Assembly (NCBI RefSeq): GCF_030812255.1
Contig: NZ_JAUSSH010000001.1
Coordinates: 372,001-436,000 of the forward strand
Source: Paeniglutamicibacter psychrophenolicus
GTDB lineage: Bacteria; Actinomycetota; Actinomycetes; Actinomycetales; Micrococcaceae
Length of the DNA stretch: 64,000 nucleotides
Reading direction: 5' to 3'
Positions 35,993 to 45,291 of this stretch are shown piece by piece. Position numbers and translations under genes: made by a program. Each line of letters begins with the position of its first letter. The stretch's first letter is position 1. The notes under the pieces were generated by a model. That model had not been told where the DNA came from. It saw only the letters and a list, made by a program, of their open reading frames with translations, and did not search any database.

Positions 35993-36292
35993 TCATTCGA
36001 TGCCGTCGTCCAAGACCGTGGGCTTCACCGGGTTGCCCTTGTCGTGGCGTGAGCGTGCGCGCCCATAGGGGCTGCGTGAGTTCTGCTTCCACCACCACCA
36101 GTCGGCGTGCGAGGCGGCCCGGCGCAGCAGGTCTGCACTGAGCGGAGCAAACCCGCTGGCGACCAGTTCCCGGTGGATGTCCTCGGCTGCGCCATAGGTC
36201 ATGGACTTCCACTGCTTGCGGCTGCGCACGCCGTGGCGGTGGTCCTTGCACCATGTGTTGAGCCTGTCAAACAGCTCTGTCCCTGTGTCCAT
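35993..36292 (-). CDS. small basic protein of unknown function
   Basis: 99 residues from ATG 36292, chosen because AAGGAG lies 8 bp upstream; the frame is open much further. It is rich in Arg, Lys and Trp, with DRLNTWCKDHRHGVRSRKQW near the start and the unusual run WWWWK near residue 76. No domain is recognised. The good ribosome binding site and codon usage support a real gene; its charge suggests nucleic-acid or membrane contact, which is speculation. Confidence 0.55.
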   Translation of the reverse strand: MDTGTELFDRLNTWCKDHRHGVRSRKQWKSMTYGAAEDIHRELVASGFAPLSADLLRRAASHADWWWWKQNSRSPYGRARSRHDKGNPVKPTVLDDGIE

Positions 36293-36731
36293 GGTTGATA
36301 CTCCTTGCGACTCGGGAATTCCGAGCCAGGGCTTTTGTGGTTCCTTCCTGTGCCGGCGCACGTTGGTTACATGCTGATTCTCGGCCGGGCAGTGGCCGTT
36401 ATGCAAGGACAACATCCCCGGACCACACACCGAATTGGTTCCACGTGCCACATCCGCCTCGGGTCTAATCGTTGCCCGGTGCGCCGCGGAAGGATCCAAA
36501 TAGAGGAAGGGAACCAACGCTGCACCACACCCGGGCCGAAGCGCGCCATTGATAAAGCCCCAGCCAAAGGCCATGATCAGGGCAAGGCCGCGATCAGTTC
36601 ACGTGTCCGGGGAAGGATTCGACGAACTGCAATGCTTTGGCCCCGCGCACATCGGGCCGGGCCGAAACACGCTCAGGTCCGAGGCGACCCGAATTCCATG
36701 GAATTGTGCAGGACAACCCGAAGGAGACACC
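36293..36731. other. divergent region between small gene and oxidoreductase
   Basis: No gene. Long plus- and minus-strand frames here are extensions of the flanking genes. Promoters for both should lie here. AAGGAG at 36721-36726 serves the GTG at 36732. Confidence 0.5.
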
Positions 36732-38261
36732 GTGACCACCGCAGCGAACAGTGAACGGCCCGAAGGCGAACCCGTCTCCCTCTGGGTGGCCACCGGCGGA
36801 ACCACCGATTATCCGCCCCTGCGCGGAGACATGGAGGTGGATGTCGCGGTGATCGGCGGAGGCATCGCCGGGTTGGCCGCGGCTCTGGCGCTCAAGCGCG
36901 CCGGCCGGAGCGTAGCCGTCGTTGAGACCGCCCGCGTCGGGACCGGGGTCACCGGCCACACCACCGGCAAGGTCACCTCCCTGCAGCGGCTTGCCTACAC
37001 GGGACTGCGCGAGAGCCACGGCATCGATACGGCCCGAGCCTACGGCCAGGCCAACGAGGCGGCGTTGCGCCACATCGCGGAGGTGGTGGCGGCCGAAGGC
37101 ATCGACTGCGACTTCCGCCGCGTCGCCAACTACACCTACGCCGAATCCGACGACGCGCTGGCGAAGGTGCAGGCCGAGGCGGAGTTGGCCAAAGAACTGG
37201 GCCTTCCCGCCGCGTTCACCACCGAGGTGCCGCTGCCCTTCGACGTCAAGGGTGCCGTGCGGTTTGACGGGCAGGCGCAGCTCCATGCCGTGAAGTACCT
37301 GCAGGGACTGGCCCGTGCGGTCCACGGGGAGGGCAGTTTCGTCTTTGAGCAGTCGCGTGCCCAGGACATCCAGGATGGTTCCCCGTGCGTCATCACCTTG
37401 GAGAGCGGCAGCATCAGGGCAAACGACGTCATCGTCGCGACCAATGCGCCCTTCGGCGACCACGGCCGTTTCGATGAGCGGTGTTACGCCCACCGTTCCT
37501 ACCTTGTCGCCGGGCTTATCGACTCCGCACCGCTGGATGCCACGTTCATCAGCGTCGATGAACCCATGCGTTCCATCCTGACGGTCGCCGTTGACGGCAA
37601 GAACTACATGCTCGCCGGAGGGGAGGGCCACCGAGCCTCGGAACCCGGGGACTCGGCCGAACGGTACCGCCGGCTGGCCACGTTCACCCGCGAGAAGCTC
37701 GGTGCGGCAAGCATCGCCTACCGGTGGTCCACGCAGGACGGCATCCCCGTCGACGGACTGCCCTACGTCGGTCCCCTGTCACCCGGGGCCCGGCACTTCT
37801 ACGTCATCACCGGGCTGCGCAAGTGGGGGCTGACCAATGGGACGGCCGCGGCATTGATCCTCGCCGATACACTCATGGGCCGGGAAAACCCGTGGGCGGC
37901 GATGTTCAACAGCAACCGTGCTCTCCCCGAGGGCACCAAGGAAGCGTCCGCCGGGCAGGAACCCCTGGCCGTGGGCACCGCCGCGGCGGAGGAACCTGCC
38001 GGACTCCGCACCGGTGCCCAGCTGGATCCCGGGCAGGGTGCGGTCATCGAGGCCGGGGGCGAGAGCACTGCCGTCTACAAGGATGCCCTCGGCGGCCTTC
38101 ACGCCGTCTCGGCCATCTGCACGCACCAGGGGTGCACCGTGGAATTCAACCCCGCGGACACCACCTGGGACTGCCCCTGCCACGGCTCCCGCTTCACCAC
38201 CGACGGCACCGTCATCCAGGGCCCTGCCGTCAAGGCGCTCCCGGCCCGGACTGCACCCTGA
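36732..38261 (+). CDS. FAD-dependent oxidoreductase fused to a Rieske domain
   Basis: 509 residues from GTG 36732, 5 bp after AAGGAG. The N-terminal DAO-type FAD domain has [22 protein letters not shown] and [35 protein letters not shown] and [15 protein letters not shown] are the C-terminal FAD-contact segments. The last 100 residues form a Rieske [2Fe-2S] domain: CTHQGC (Cys-X-His) then CPCHGSRF (Cys-X2-His). Such fusions are common in Actinobacteria and Bacilli; the substrate is not established. No ferredoxin or reductase lies beside it. Confidence 0.93.
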   Translation: MTTAANSERPEGEPVSLWVATGGTTDYPPLRGDMEVDVAVIGGGIAGLAAALALKRAGRSVAVVETARVGTGVTGHTTGKVTSLQRLAYTGLRESHGIDTARAYGQANEAALRHIAEVVAAEGIDCDFRRVANYTYAESDDALAKVQAEAELAKELGLPAAFTTEVPLPFDVKGAVRFDGQAQLHAVKYLQGLARAVHGEGSFVFEQSRAQDIQDGSPCVITLESGSIRANDVIVATNAPFGDHGRFDERCYAHRSYLVAGLIDSAPLDATFISVDEPMRSILTVAVDGKNYMLAGGEGHRASEPGDSAERYRRLATFTREKLGAASIAYRWSTQDGIPVDGLPYVGPLSPGARHFYVITGLRKWGLTNGTAAALILADTLMGRENPWAAMFNSNRALPEGTKEASAGQEPLAVGTAAAEEPAGLRTGAQLDPGQGAVIEAGGESTAVYKDALGGLHAVSAICTHQGCTVEFNPADTTWDCPCHGSRFTTDGTVIQGPAVKALPARTAP

Positions 38262-38291
38262 ACCGGTGCCGGGACCAGCCTGCGGAGTCGT

Positions 38292-38888
38292 TTAGCCTTC
38301 AAACGGTGCAGGCAGCATATCGCGGTGCGGAACGATGGACACCACTTCCAGCCGCGGGTCTTGGTGCAACGCCCGGAACAAATCGGGCGAAGCTGCAATG
38401 ACCAGGGAATCCGGATACAGTCCGGTGCCCCAGGCAAAGGAGTGGTTGGGATCCTCGACGAAATCCGGGACCCGGTCGCGTACACCGCGGAAGATGATTT
38501 CCTCGAGGCAAAGGTCTTCGTGGAGGTATTCCTGGCCGTAAAAGTTGCTGGTCGTGGCCCCGGGTGTGAAGGGCCGCGAGCGCCCGACCCATGTGCGGGT
38601 GTTCAGCGGAAGATCCGTGCCCAGGTGTGCGCCCAGGATCTCACGCAGGGCAGCGGCGGTTTCCCGGTCCAACCGGCCCAAGGGGGCATCTGGTGGATAG
38701 GCGTCCGGATGCTCCTCCAGATACGCGCTCCACAGCTCGTTGCAATCCGCCGAGGCCTCCAACCCGGCCCCGGGCGGAAGCAGGGATGACCAACGGCGAG
38801 GGGCCTCGTGGTTGTCGTATGCGGGCAGGAAGAGGCGCAGCAGGTGCAGCGAACGGAATTCCCCGCCGATGTAGTCACGGGCCAACAT
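38292..38888 (-). CDS. protein of unknown function
   Basis: 198 residues from ATG 38888, preceded by AAGGAAG. It has no membrane segment or signal peptide. Notable stretches are RDYIGGEFRSLHLLRLFLPAY at the start and SFAWGTGLYPDSLVIAASPDLF near the end. I do not recognise a family. It is convergent with the FAD/Rieske gene (30-bp gap) and downstream of a terminator that separates it from the Gfo/Idh/MocA gene, so it is a single-gene unit. Confidence 0.7.
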   Translation of the reverse strand: MLARDYIGGEFRSLHLLRLFLPAYDNHEAPRRWSSLLPPGAGLEASADCNELWSAYLEEHPDAYPPDAPLGRLDRETAAALREILGAHLGTDLPLNTRTWVGRSRPFTPGATTSNFYGQEYLHEDLCLEEIIFRGVRDRVPDFVEDPNHSFAWGTGLYPDSLVIAASPDLFRALHQDPRLEVVSIVPHRDMLPAPFEG

Positions 38889-38928
38889 GGAGTCTTCCTT
38901 TTTCGGGGAGGGAACCGGGAAGAAAAAA

Positions 38929-38968
38929 GGTTTCGCGGTGCCGAAAAATTCTCCGACACCGCGAAACC
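38929..38968 (-). terminator. intrinsic terminator of the Gfo/Idh/MocA gene
   Basis: On the minus strand GGTTTCGCGGTG (38968-38957) pairs with CACCGCGAAACC (38940-38929), followed by TTTTTTCTTCC. It lies 20 bp past the stop at 38989. Confidence 0.85.
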
Positions 38969-38988
38969 CCGTCTTGCCTTGCTTGCCA

Positions 38989-40047
38989 CTACTTCACGAA
39001 GGCATCGTTCGGGTAGCGGATCCCCAGCTGGTGGCGGATCCCGTCGAAGATGGCCATGGTGTTCACCGAGTGCTCCCACGGCATGGTGGGGGACTCGTTC
39101 AGGCCCTCCTGGATGCAGCGGGTGGCTTCGCGGAACTCGTAGGTGTAGTTCCCGCCCACCGGCTCAAAGACCTCGGTCCGCGCCGGCCCGTTGACCGGGT
39201 GGATGAAGAGCTTGGTGGGGTTGTGCAGCGGGGCGTTGGTGCCCAGCCATCCACCGGTGCAAGCCACCCGGGCTTCCTTGGTCGGCGAGCTGGTCAGCGA
39301 AACCATCAGTTGCGCGTGGCGCACCCCGGTGTAACCCAGGGTGATGGCGGTCTGGATGTCCACTCCGTCGTCGTTGAGGTCGCTGCTGGCCTGCACCGAG
39401 GTCGGGAAGCCCATGGCCCCGATGGCCCAGGTGAGCGGGTAGACCCCCATGTCCAGCAGTGCGCCGCCGCCGGCCTCCGGGTCGTAGAGGCGCCAGGTCG
39501 GGTCGTAGGGGGCCAGGAATCCCAGGTCCGCCTGGACCCAGGACGGCTCGCCGAGCTCGCCGGACTCCAGGATCTCCATGGCCCGGGCGAATGCGGGGGT
39601 GAAGCGCGACCAGACGGCTTCCATCAGGAACAGGTCGCGGTCCTCGGCCTCGGCGACCAGGGCGCGGGCCTCGGCGGCGTTGATGGTCAAGGACTTCTCG
39701 CACACCACGTTCTTGCCGGCCCGCAACGCGGCCATGGCGATCTCGAAGTGCTGCCCGTGCGGGGTGCCGATGTAGACGGCCTCGATCTCCGGCTCGGCAA
39801 ACATGGCTTCGTAGGAGCCGTAGGCCCATTCGATGTCATGCTTGTCGGCGAACGCGCGGGCGCGTTCCTCGCTGCGGGAGGACACCGCAATGACGTTGGC
39901 GTCCTCCAGGGACTGGAGATCTGCAATGACATTTTCAACAATGCGCCCGGTGGAGACAATGCCCCAGTTCAGCGAGCGGCCCGTGGCCCTGATTGGTGAG
40001 GGGGCGCTTGAATGGGCGGCGGGTGGTGCCTGGATGTAACGAACCAT
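38989..40047 (-). CDS. Gfo/Idh/MocA-family oxidoreductase
   Basis: 352 residues from ATG 40047 (GGGAG 10 bp upstream); the longer frame lacks a site. N-terminal Rossmann fold: LNWGIVSTGRIVENVIADL, then AVSSRSEERARAFADKH, IEAVYIGTPHGQHFEIAMAAL and the catalytic-site CEKSLTINAAEA (EK lysine). The C-terminal domain has GGGALLDMGVYPLTWAIGAMG. Members act on sugars, inositols or related alcohols with NAD(P); closest in style to trans-1,2-dihydrobenzene-diol/glucose-fructose oxidoreductase-type enzymes. It follows the gamma carbonic anhydrase gene by 43 bp in the same direction, so they may be co-transcribed. Confidence 0.93.
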   Translation of the reverse strand: MVRYIQAPPAAHSSAPSPIRATGRSLNWGIVSTGRIVENVIADLQSLEDANVIAVSSRSEERARAFADKHDIEWAYGSYEAMFAEPEIEAVYIGTPHGQHFEIAMAALRAGKNVVCEKSLTINAAEARALVAEAEDRDLFLMEAVWSRFTPAFARAMEILESGELGEPSWVQADLGFLAPYDPTWRLYDPEAGGGALLDMGVYPLTWAIGAMGFPTSVQASSDLNDDGVDIQTAITLGYTGVRHAQLMVSLTSSPTKEARVACTGGWLGTNAPLHNPTKLFIHPVNGPARTEVFEPVGGNYTYEFREATRCIQEGLNESPTMPWEHSVNTMAIFDGIRHQLGIRYPNDAFVK

Positions 40048-40090
40048 CGTACGTGTGCTCCCTATGCAGTATTGGGCTGGGTGGGTGGAC

Positions 40091-40615
40091 CTAACGTGCG
40101 GCGTTTGCCTCACGGTGCTTGGCCGCCAGCACCAGGTAGTGGGCGGCGTTTTCCTTCAGGGATTCGACTTCCTCGTCGCTGAGCTCGCGGCGCACCTTGG
40201 CCGGAACCCCGGCAACCAGCGAGCGCGGCGGTACCTGGGTGCCCTCGAGCACCAGGGCACCGGCGGCAACCAGGGAGTTCTCCCCGATGACCGCACCGTT
40301 CATGATGGTCGCGCTCATGCCGATGAGGCAGTCGTTGCCCACGGTGGCCCCGTGGACCACGGCCGAGTGGCCCACCGAAACGCGCTCGCCGATGGTGCAG
40401 GGGAATCCTGTGTCGGCGTGCAGCACCACGTTGTCCTGGAGGTTGGTGCCCTCCTTGACGGTGATGGTGTCGGAGTCCCCGCGGGCCGAGACGCCATAGA
40501 AGGCGCTGGCATTTGCACCCAGGGACACGTCCCCGGAAAGCGTTGCGGTTGGTGCCACGAAAGCGGTGGGATCGACGGACGGGGTTACTGAATCAATGGT
40601 GATGATGTGGGCCAT
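40091..40615 (-). CDS. gamma-class carbonic anhydrase-like hexapeptide protein
   Basis: 174 residues from ATG 40615. A left-handed beta-helix protein with repeated hexapeptides: PTATLSGDVSLGANASAFYGVSARGD, TNLQDNVVLHAD, VSVGHSAVVHGATVGNDCLIGMSATIMNGAVIGENSLVAAGAL. The three metal histidines of the Cam/YrdA group fit VVLHAD and VGHSAVVHGA. Many members have weak or unproven carbonic anhydrase activity, so the catalytic role is provisional. It is upstream of the Gfo/Idh/MocA gene. Confidence 0.92.
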   Translation of the reverse strand: MAHIITIDSVTPSVDPTAFVAPTATLSGDVSLGANASAFYGVSARGDSDTITVKEGTNLQDNVVLHADTGFPCTIGERVSVGHSAVVHGATVGNDCLIGMSATIMNGAVIGENSLVAAGALVLEGTQVPPRSLVAGVPAKVRRELSDEEVESLKENAAHYLVLAAKHREANAAR

Positions 40616-40895
40616 GGCACCCACTCTAGCCGGTGCCCTGCGGGTGCTTTGGTTGCGCGACACGACGTTGTCGATGGCGTATGCGGGACCGGGGAGACCG
40701 TGCCGGGGCCATGGGCCCAGGGAGCCTGCCCGGCCGGTAACCGGAGGGCCGTGCCCGGTCGGGCGGATGCGCGGGACCGGTGCGTGGTGGCCACTTCACG
40801 GGGCAAGCAGATAGTGTTGATGCTTGGCTCCGCACCATGGGACTGCAGGGTATTTCATGGGGATCGGACACAGCAGAACAGGAGCAGCCGGGACA

Positions 40896-41483
40896 ATGTG
40901 GCCGCAGCACAAGGTTGAGGTTTACGAGCGGATGGTCGCAGAACTCCGGCGCACCCTCGAGGGGCAGTCGCAGGGCATCCCGCCCCAGGTCCGCGAGCGG
41001 TTGGAGGGAATCATCCAAGGCGCGGTCCGCACCATCGAAACCGGCGCCGAAATCGTGGCGGTGGGTCTCCCGGACCTCGCACCTGAGACGGTCGAGTTGG
41101 CGCCGGTGGATTCCGCAGTGGCCGAGCCCGTGGTGGCTGAACCTGAACCGGCTGAACCCGCCCCGGCCGCCGCCAAGCCCGCCGTCGATCCCTTCCGACA
41201 TGGTGCACACGCCGAGGCCAACAGGCTGGCCAAGGCCAGGCAGCTGGCCCGCTGGCTCTGGGACCGCAACATCACCGGCGAGCAGGTCCTGGGCTTCACC
41301 AACAAGTGGCGCAACAAGATTGCCCGGGCGGCCGGCGTCAATCCGCCCTCCACGCTGGAAACCTGGACGGTCGCGGTGGACCTGATGGCGCGCATGGAAG
41401 AACTGGCCGCTTCCGGGACCCAACCGGATGCCAGCGAGCGTCACCACCTGGACGAGCACGAACAGTGGGCCACCGAAAGCTAG
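40896..41483 (+). CDS. conserved-looking hypothetical protein with Pro/Ala/Glu-rich linker
   Basis: About 195 residues if ATG 40896 is used; ATG 40857 is also in frame and neither has an ideal ribosome binding site. An N-terminal helix (KVEVYERMVAELRRTLEGQ) is followed by a linker rich in Ala, Pro, Glu and Val (about 70-105) and a basic helical part (AEANRLAKARQLARWLWDRN, GFTNKWRNKIARAAGV). No family is recognised. The C-terminal basic helices could bind nucleic acid; that is a guess from composition. Confidence 0.6.
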   Translation: MWPQHKVEVYERMVAELRRTLEGQSQGIPPQVRERLEGIIQGAVRTIETGAEIVAVGLPDLAPETVELAPVDSAVAEPVVAEPEPAEPAPAAAKPAVDPFRHGAHAEANRLAKARQLARWLWDRNITGEQVLGFTNKWRNKIARAAGVNPPSTLETWTVAVDLMARMEELAASGTQPDASERHHLDEHEQWATES

Positions 41484-41706
41484 CCGGAAGCGCGGCTGAT
41501 TTTGCCTGGGACGAATCCTCATCCCAGGTCCCAAATACCGCAACGGCGGAGGTGGACCCGAAGAAGATGGGTTGGCCCGCCGGGATGCAGCGCCGCAATG
41601 TTCCGCCAGCCGGGGCGGATGCCTGCTCGTCCAGGCGGAACGTTGTACACCACGCCCCGCCTGTCGCGTGCGGAATCGCCCGGTTCGCCGGTGGCATGAT
41701 GAACGC

Positions 41707-42171
41707 ATGAGCGAAAACGAAGATCCCATGCTGCGTTCCGTCGAGCTGACCCGCACGGCAACCGGCCGTTACACCGTGCGCAATGCCGCGGGTGCGGAAA
41801 TCGAATTCGGCCACGGCGAAGGGCTGCTGAGCCCGGTGGAGTTGCTGTTGGCGGCAATCGCCGGCTGTTCGTCGATCGACGTGGACACGGTCACCGCCCG
41901 CAGCGCAAAGCCCACGTCATTCAAGGTGGCGGCCACCGGCCGCAAGGTGGTTGAGGACGGCGCCAGTCGGGTGGACGGGCTGCACCTGTCCTTCAACGTG
42001 GAATTCCCCGACACGACCGAAGGCCAGAAGGCCGCGGGCATGGTCGAACGCCTGGTGGACCTCTCGCACGAGAAGTACTGCACGGTGTCACGCACGGTGG
42101 AACGCGGCACTGCCGTCACGAACGAGGTCCACGTGGGGCTCGGGGACAACGGGCAGCCAGGACGGCCGTAG
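41707..42171 (+). CDS. OsmC/Ohr-family peroxidase-like protein
   Basis: 154 residues from ATG 41707. OsmC fold with the two expected cysteines: LLAAIAGCSSIDVDTV and LSHEKYCTVSRTVERG. The N-terminal glycine-rich strand segment (ATGRYTVRNAAGAEIEFG) and SPVELLLAAIAGC are diagnostic. OsmC proteins reduce organic hydroperoxides through the cysteine pair; this one belongs to the shorter YhfA-like branch. The next gene, a metal ATPase, starts 258 bp away and is probably separate. Confidence 0.9.
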   Translation: MSENEDPMLRSVELTRTATGRYTVRNAAGAEIEFGHGEGLLSPVELLLAAIAGCSSIDVDTVTARSAKPTSFKVAATGRKVVEDGASRVDGLHLSFNVEFPDTTEGQKAAGMVERLVDLSHEKYCTVSRTVERGTAVTNEVHVGLGDNGQPGRP

Positions 42172-42401
42172 GGGCACCACCGGCGGGCAGCGCCCCGCCC
42201 GCTGCGTCGCTGTCCGGCAACCCGAGACGGCATCGGGTGCTCCGCCGTGCCTGCCGGTTCGTGCCGGGCAGTGCCTGAAGCGCTGCCCGTGTTTGCCCCG
42301 TTCCGTCCCCTTGGGGTGGGGTGCGCCGTGGGAAGGTGAGCCTGTCCACGCTGGCAAGGAACCCCGTAACCGTCGAGGATGGGGGTGGGGAACCTTTCCC
42401 C

Positions 42402-42413
42402 TGTCTACAGACA
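42402..42413. promoter_or_regulatory. short palindrome before the metal ATPase
   Basis: TGTCT-AC-AGACA lies 17 bp before the GTG at 42430 and could be an operator for a metal-responsive repressor. No such repressor gene is adjacent, so this is weak. Confidence 0.3.
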
Positions 42414-42429
42414 AAGGTGAGATTGACCC

Positions 42430-44301
42430 GTGGGCCTGATGAAACGTTATCCGCTGGTGGTGGCAACACTCGTGGTGCTGGCCGGCACGCTGCTGCTGCT
42501 TCCGTTCGGGATGGGCGAGGCTGCGCGCTGGATCGCGGGCATCTTTGCCCTGGGGATCGCGCTGCAGCTGGGCTGGGGCATGGTGAAGGATATCGCCCGG
42601 GGGCACTGGGGCATTGACATCCTGGCGTTCACCGCCATCCTGGCCACGGTGTTCGTGGGGGAATGGGTCGCGGCACTGATCATCTGCCTGATGGTCTCCG
42701 GGGGCGAGGCCTTGGAAGACTATGCCCAGGTCCGCGCCACCCAATCGCTTTCCGAGCTCATGGACCGGGTGCCAACCCGGACCCGGCTCATGGACGCCGC
42801 CGGGAACCTCACCGAGGTGTTGGTGGAGGCGGTGACTGCGGGGGACGTGCTGCTGGTGCGGCCCGGGGAAGTGTTGCCGGTGGATGGGGTGCTGCTTGAG
42901 GGCGAGGCCGACTTCGACGAGTCCTCGTTGACCGGTGAATCGCTGCCGGTGCAAAAGCTCGCGGGGGAACGGCTGATGTCCGGTTCCGTGAACGGGAACC
43001 GCGCCATCAGCATGCGGGCCTCTGCCGGTGCCGCCGACTCGCAGTACTCGCGCATCGTCGAACTGGTCCAGGAAGCCTCAAGCTCTCGGGCGCCGATGGT
43101 GCGCCTGGCCGACCGGTACGCTGTCCCGTTCACGCTGCTGGCCTACGTCATTGCCGGTGCGGCGTGGTGGGCCAGCGGGGACCCGGTGCGTTTTGCCGAG
43201 GTGCTCGTGGTCGCCACGCCCTGCCCGTTGCTGATTGCCGCACCGGTGGCCTTCATGGGAGGGATGAGTCGCGCGGCCAAGGGAGGAATCATCGTCAAGG
43301 ACGGCGGCACCCTGGAAAAGCTTGCCGCGGTGCAATCCGTGGCCTTCGACAAGACCGGGACGCTGACCCGGGGCACCCCGGAACTGCGCGGCGTCAAGCC
43401 GGTGGAAGGGTTCGGTGCCGATGAGCTCCTGGGCCTGGTGGCCGCCGCTGAGCAGTACTCCTCGCACGTGCTGGCAGCCTCGATCGTTGCGGCAGCCAGG
43501 AAAAGCGCGCTGCCGATCGCCGAGGTGCAGGATGCCAGCGAGGAAGCGACCCATGGAGTCAGCGCCCTGGTGGGCGGGCGCCGGGTGCTGGTGGGCAAGC
43601 CGGCCTGGGTGGCGTCACTGGCCGCCGGGGTGGTGCGCCGGGAGCTGGGTCCGGGGGAATCCTCCGTCTACGTTGCGGTGGATGGCGTCTTTGCCGGGGT
43701 GCTGCTGCTGGCCGACGAGCTGCGCGAAGACGCAGGAGCGACGCTGGAGCGGCTGCGCGCATTGGGCGTGAAGGAAATGCTCATGCTCACCGGCGACCAA
43801 CAGGCCACGGCCGACCACATCGCTGCGGAGATCGGCCTGGACACGGTGTACGCCGAGTGCCTGCCCGAGGACAAGGTCGTGCACGTGCGCAAGCTGGAGC
43901 ACCGCCCGGTGATGATGGTCGGTGACGGGGTCAACGACGCCCCGGTGCTGGCCGCGGCCGATGTGGGCGTGGCCATGGGGGCGCGCGGCTCGACCGCCGC
44001 CTCGCAAAGCGCCGATGTGGTCATCATGACCGAGAACATCTCCCAGGTGGCGCACGCGGTGCGGATCGGCAAGGACACCCTGCGCATCGCGGTGCAGTCC
44101 ATCTGGCTGGGTATCGTCTTCTCCGTGGTGCTGATGCTGGTGGCCGCCACCGGGGTGCTGCCGGCGGTGGCGGGAGCGCTGAGCCAGGAGGTCGTGGACC
44201 TGGTCGCGATCCTGTCCGCGCTGCGTGCCCTGAAGGGCGGACGGAAGAAGAAGGCCCCGGTGAGCAGGCCGGCACCCGCTGGATCGACAGTGGTGCGCTG
44301 A
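42430..44301 (+). CDS. heavy-metal P1B-type ATPase with TPC motif
   Basis: 623 residues; GTG 42430 or ATG 42439 could start it, after AAAGGTGAG. P-type ATPase with TGES (SSLTGESLPVQK), the ion-pathway motif TPCPLLIA in place of the CPC of copper/zinc pumps, DKTGTLTRGTP, the P1B histidine-proline region and GDGVNDAPVLAAADVG. There is no N-terminal metal-binding (HMA) domain and no histidine-rich tail. TPC-type P1B pumps are a minor group of uncertain metal preference, with nickel, iron or cobalt suggested for some. It ends in a shared terminator facing purU. Confidence 0.93.
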   Translation: MGLMKRYPLVVATLVVLAGTLLLLPFGMGEAARWIAGIFALGIALQLGWGMVKDIARGHWGIDILAFTAILATVFVGEWVAALIICLMVSGGEALEDYAQVRATQSLSELMDRVPTRTRLMDAAGNLTEVLVEAVTAGDVLLVRPGEVLPVDGVLLEGEADFDESSLTGESLPVQKLAGERLMSGSVNGNRAISMRASAGAADSQYSRIVELVQEASSSRAPMVRLADRYAVPFTLLAYVIAGAAWWASGDPVRFAEVLVVATPCPLLIAAPVAFMGGMSRAAKGGIIVKDGGTLEKLAAVQSVAFDKTGTLTRGTPELRGVKPVEGFGADELLGLVAAAEQYSSHVLAASIVAAARKSALPIAEVQDASEEATHGVSALVGGRRVLVGKPAWVASLAAGVVRRELGPGESSVYVAVDGVFAGVLLLADELREDAGATLERLRALGVKEMLMLTGDQQATADHIAAEIGLDTVYAECLPEDKVVHVRKLEHRPVMMVGDGVNDAPVLAAADVGVAMGARGSTAASQSADVVIMTENISQVAHAVRIGKDTLRIAVQSIWLGIVFSVVLMLVAATGVLPAVAGALSQEVVDLVAILSALRALKGGRKKKAPVSRPAPAGSTVVR

Positions 44302-44311
44302 GCCGGACACC

Positions 44312-44364
44312 AAAAGCCATGGGCCGGCGGCAGGAAGAGTTCCTGCTGCCGGCCCATGGCTTTT
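44312..44364. terminator. bidirectional terminator between convergent ATPase and purU
   Basis: The arm 44312-44336 (starts AAAAGCCATGGGCC) pairs over 25 bp with 44340-44364 with one G-U pair and a 3-nt loop. An A run on the left and a T run on the right make it work on both strands. Confidence 0.92.
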
Positions 44365-44381
44365 TGAAGGCTGCGGGGACC

Positions 44382-45230
44382 TTAGGAGAACACCACGGTG
44401 CGGTAGCCGTCGAGCATGACCCGGCGCTCGGCATGCCAGGCCACGGCGCGGGTGAGCGTGCGCCCCTCCACGTCGCGTCCCATGGCCACGAACTGTCCGG
44501 CAGTGCGGGCATGGTCCACCCGGATGACCTCCTGTTCGATGATCGGGCCTTCGTCCAGGTCCGCCGTGACGTAGTGGGCGGTCGCGCCGATGAGTTTCAC
44601 GCCGCGGGCGTGGGCCTGGTGGTAGGGCTTGGCCCCCTTGAAGGAGGGCAGGAACGAGTGGTGGATGTTGATGGCCCGTCCGCTCAGCGCGCGGCACAAA
44701 TCGTCCGACAGGATCTGCATGTAGCGGGCCAGTACCACCAGCTCGATGTTGTGCTCGTCCACCAGGGCCAGCAGCTGTGCCTCGGCTTGGGCCTTGGTCG
44801 CTGCGGTGACCGGGATGTGGATGAATTCGATGCCATGGAAGTCGGCCATGGGCTTCAGATCAAGGTGGTTGGAGACGATGACCGGGATTTCCACCGGCAG
44901 GGTCCCGGCACGCTGGGCAAAGAGCAGGTCGTTGAGCGCGTGGCCTTCCTTGGACACCATGATCAGGGTCCTCACCCGGGAACCGGCCGCGGTGATGCCC
45001 AGTTCCATCCCGAATTCCTCGCGGACCGGACCCAGCGCGTTGCACACCGCATCAAGGTCCTGGGCTGTGGCCACGGCGATGCGCATGAAGAAGTTGTGGG
45101 TCTCGGGGCTTTCGAATTGCTGCGACTCGGTGATGTTGCAACCCGCGCTGAGCAGGGCTCCGGAAACGGCGTGGACGATGCCCGGACGGTCGGGACAAGA
45201 CAGGGAGACAATGAATTCGTTGGTGGTCAC
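44382..45230 (-). CDS. purU: formyltetrahydrofolate deformylase
   Basis: 282 residues. It hydrolyses 10-formyl-THF to formate and THF, balancing one-carbon pools for glycine and methionine. An N-terminal ACT domain (about 5-80, starting IVSLSCPDRPGIVHAVSGAL) is the regulatory part that senses methionine and glycine in E. coli. The formyl-transferase-type catalytic domain shows VSNHLDLKPMADFHGIEF, INIHHSFLPSFKGAKPYHQA and IGATAHYVTADLDEGPIIEQ with the His and Asp residues of the family. It ends at the bidirectional terminator. Confidence 0.96.
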   Translation of the reverse strand: MTTNEFIVSLSCPDRPGIVHAVSGALLSAGCNITESQQFESPETHNFFMRIAVATAQDLDAVCNALGPVREEFGMELGITAAGSRVRTLIMVSKEGHALNDLLFAQRAGTLPVEIPVIVSNHLDLKPMADFHGIEFIHIPVTAATKAQAEAQLLALVDEHNIELVVLARYMQILSDDLCRALSGRAINIHHSFLPSFKGAKPYHQAHARGVKLIGATAHYVTADLDEGPIIEQEVIRVDHARTAGQFVAMGRDVEGRTLTRAVAWHAERRVMLDGYRTVVFS

Positions 45231-45291
45231 GTATTCACGCTACATGCAGGTATCGCCGTGGCTGAATCCGGTGAAGGGAATGCGGACGCTA

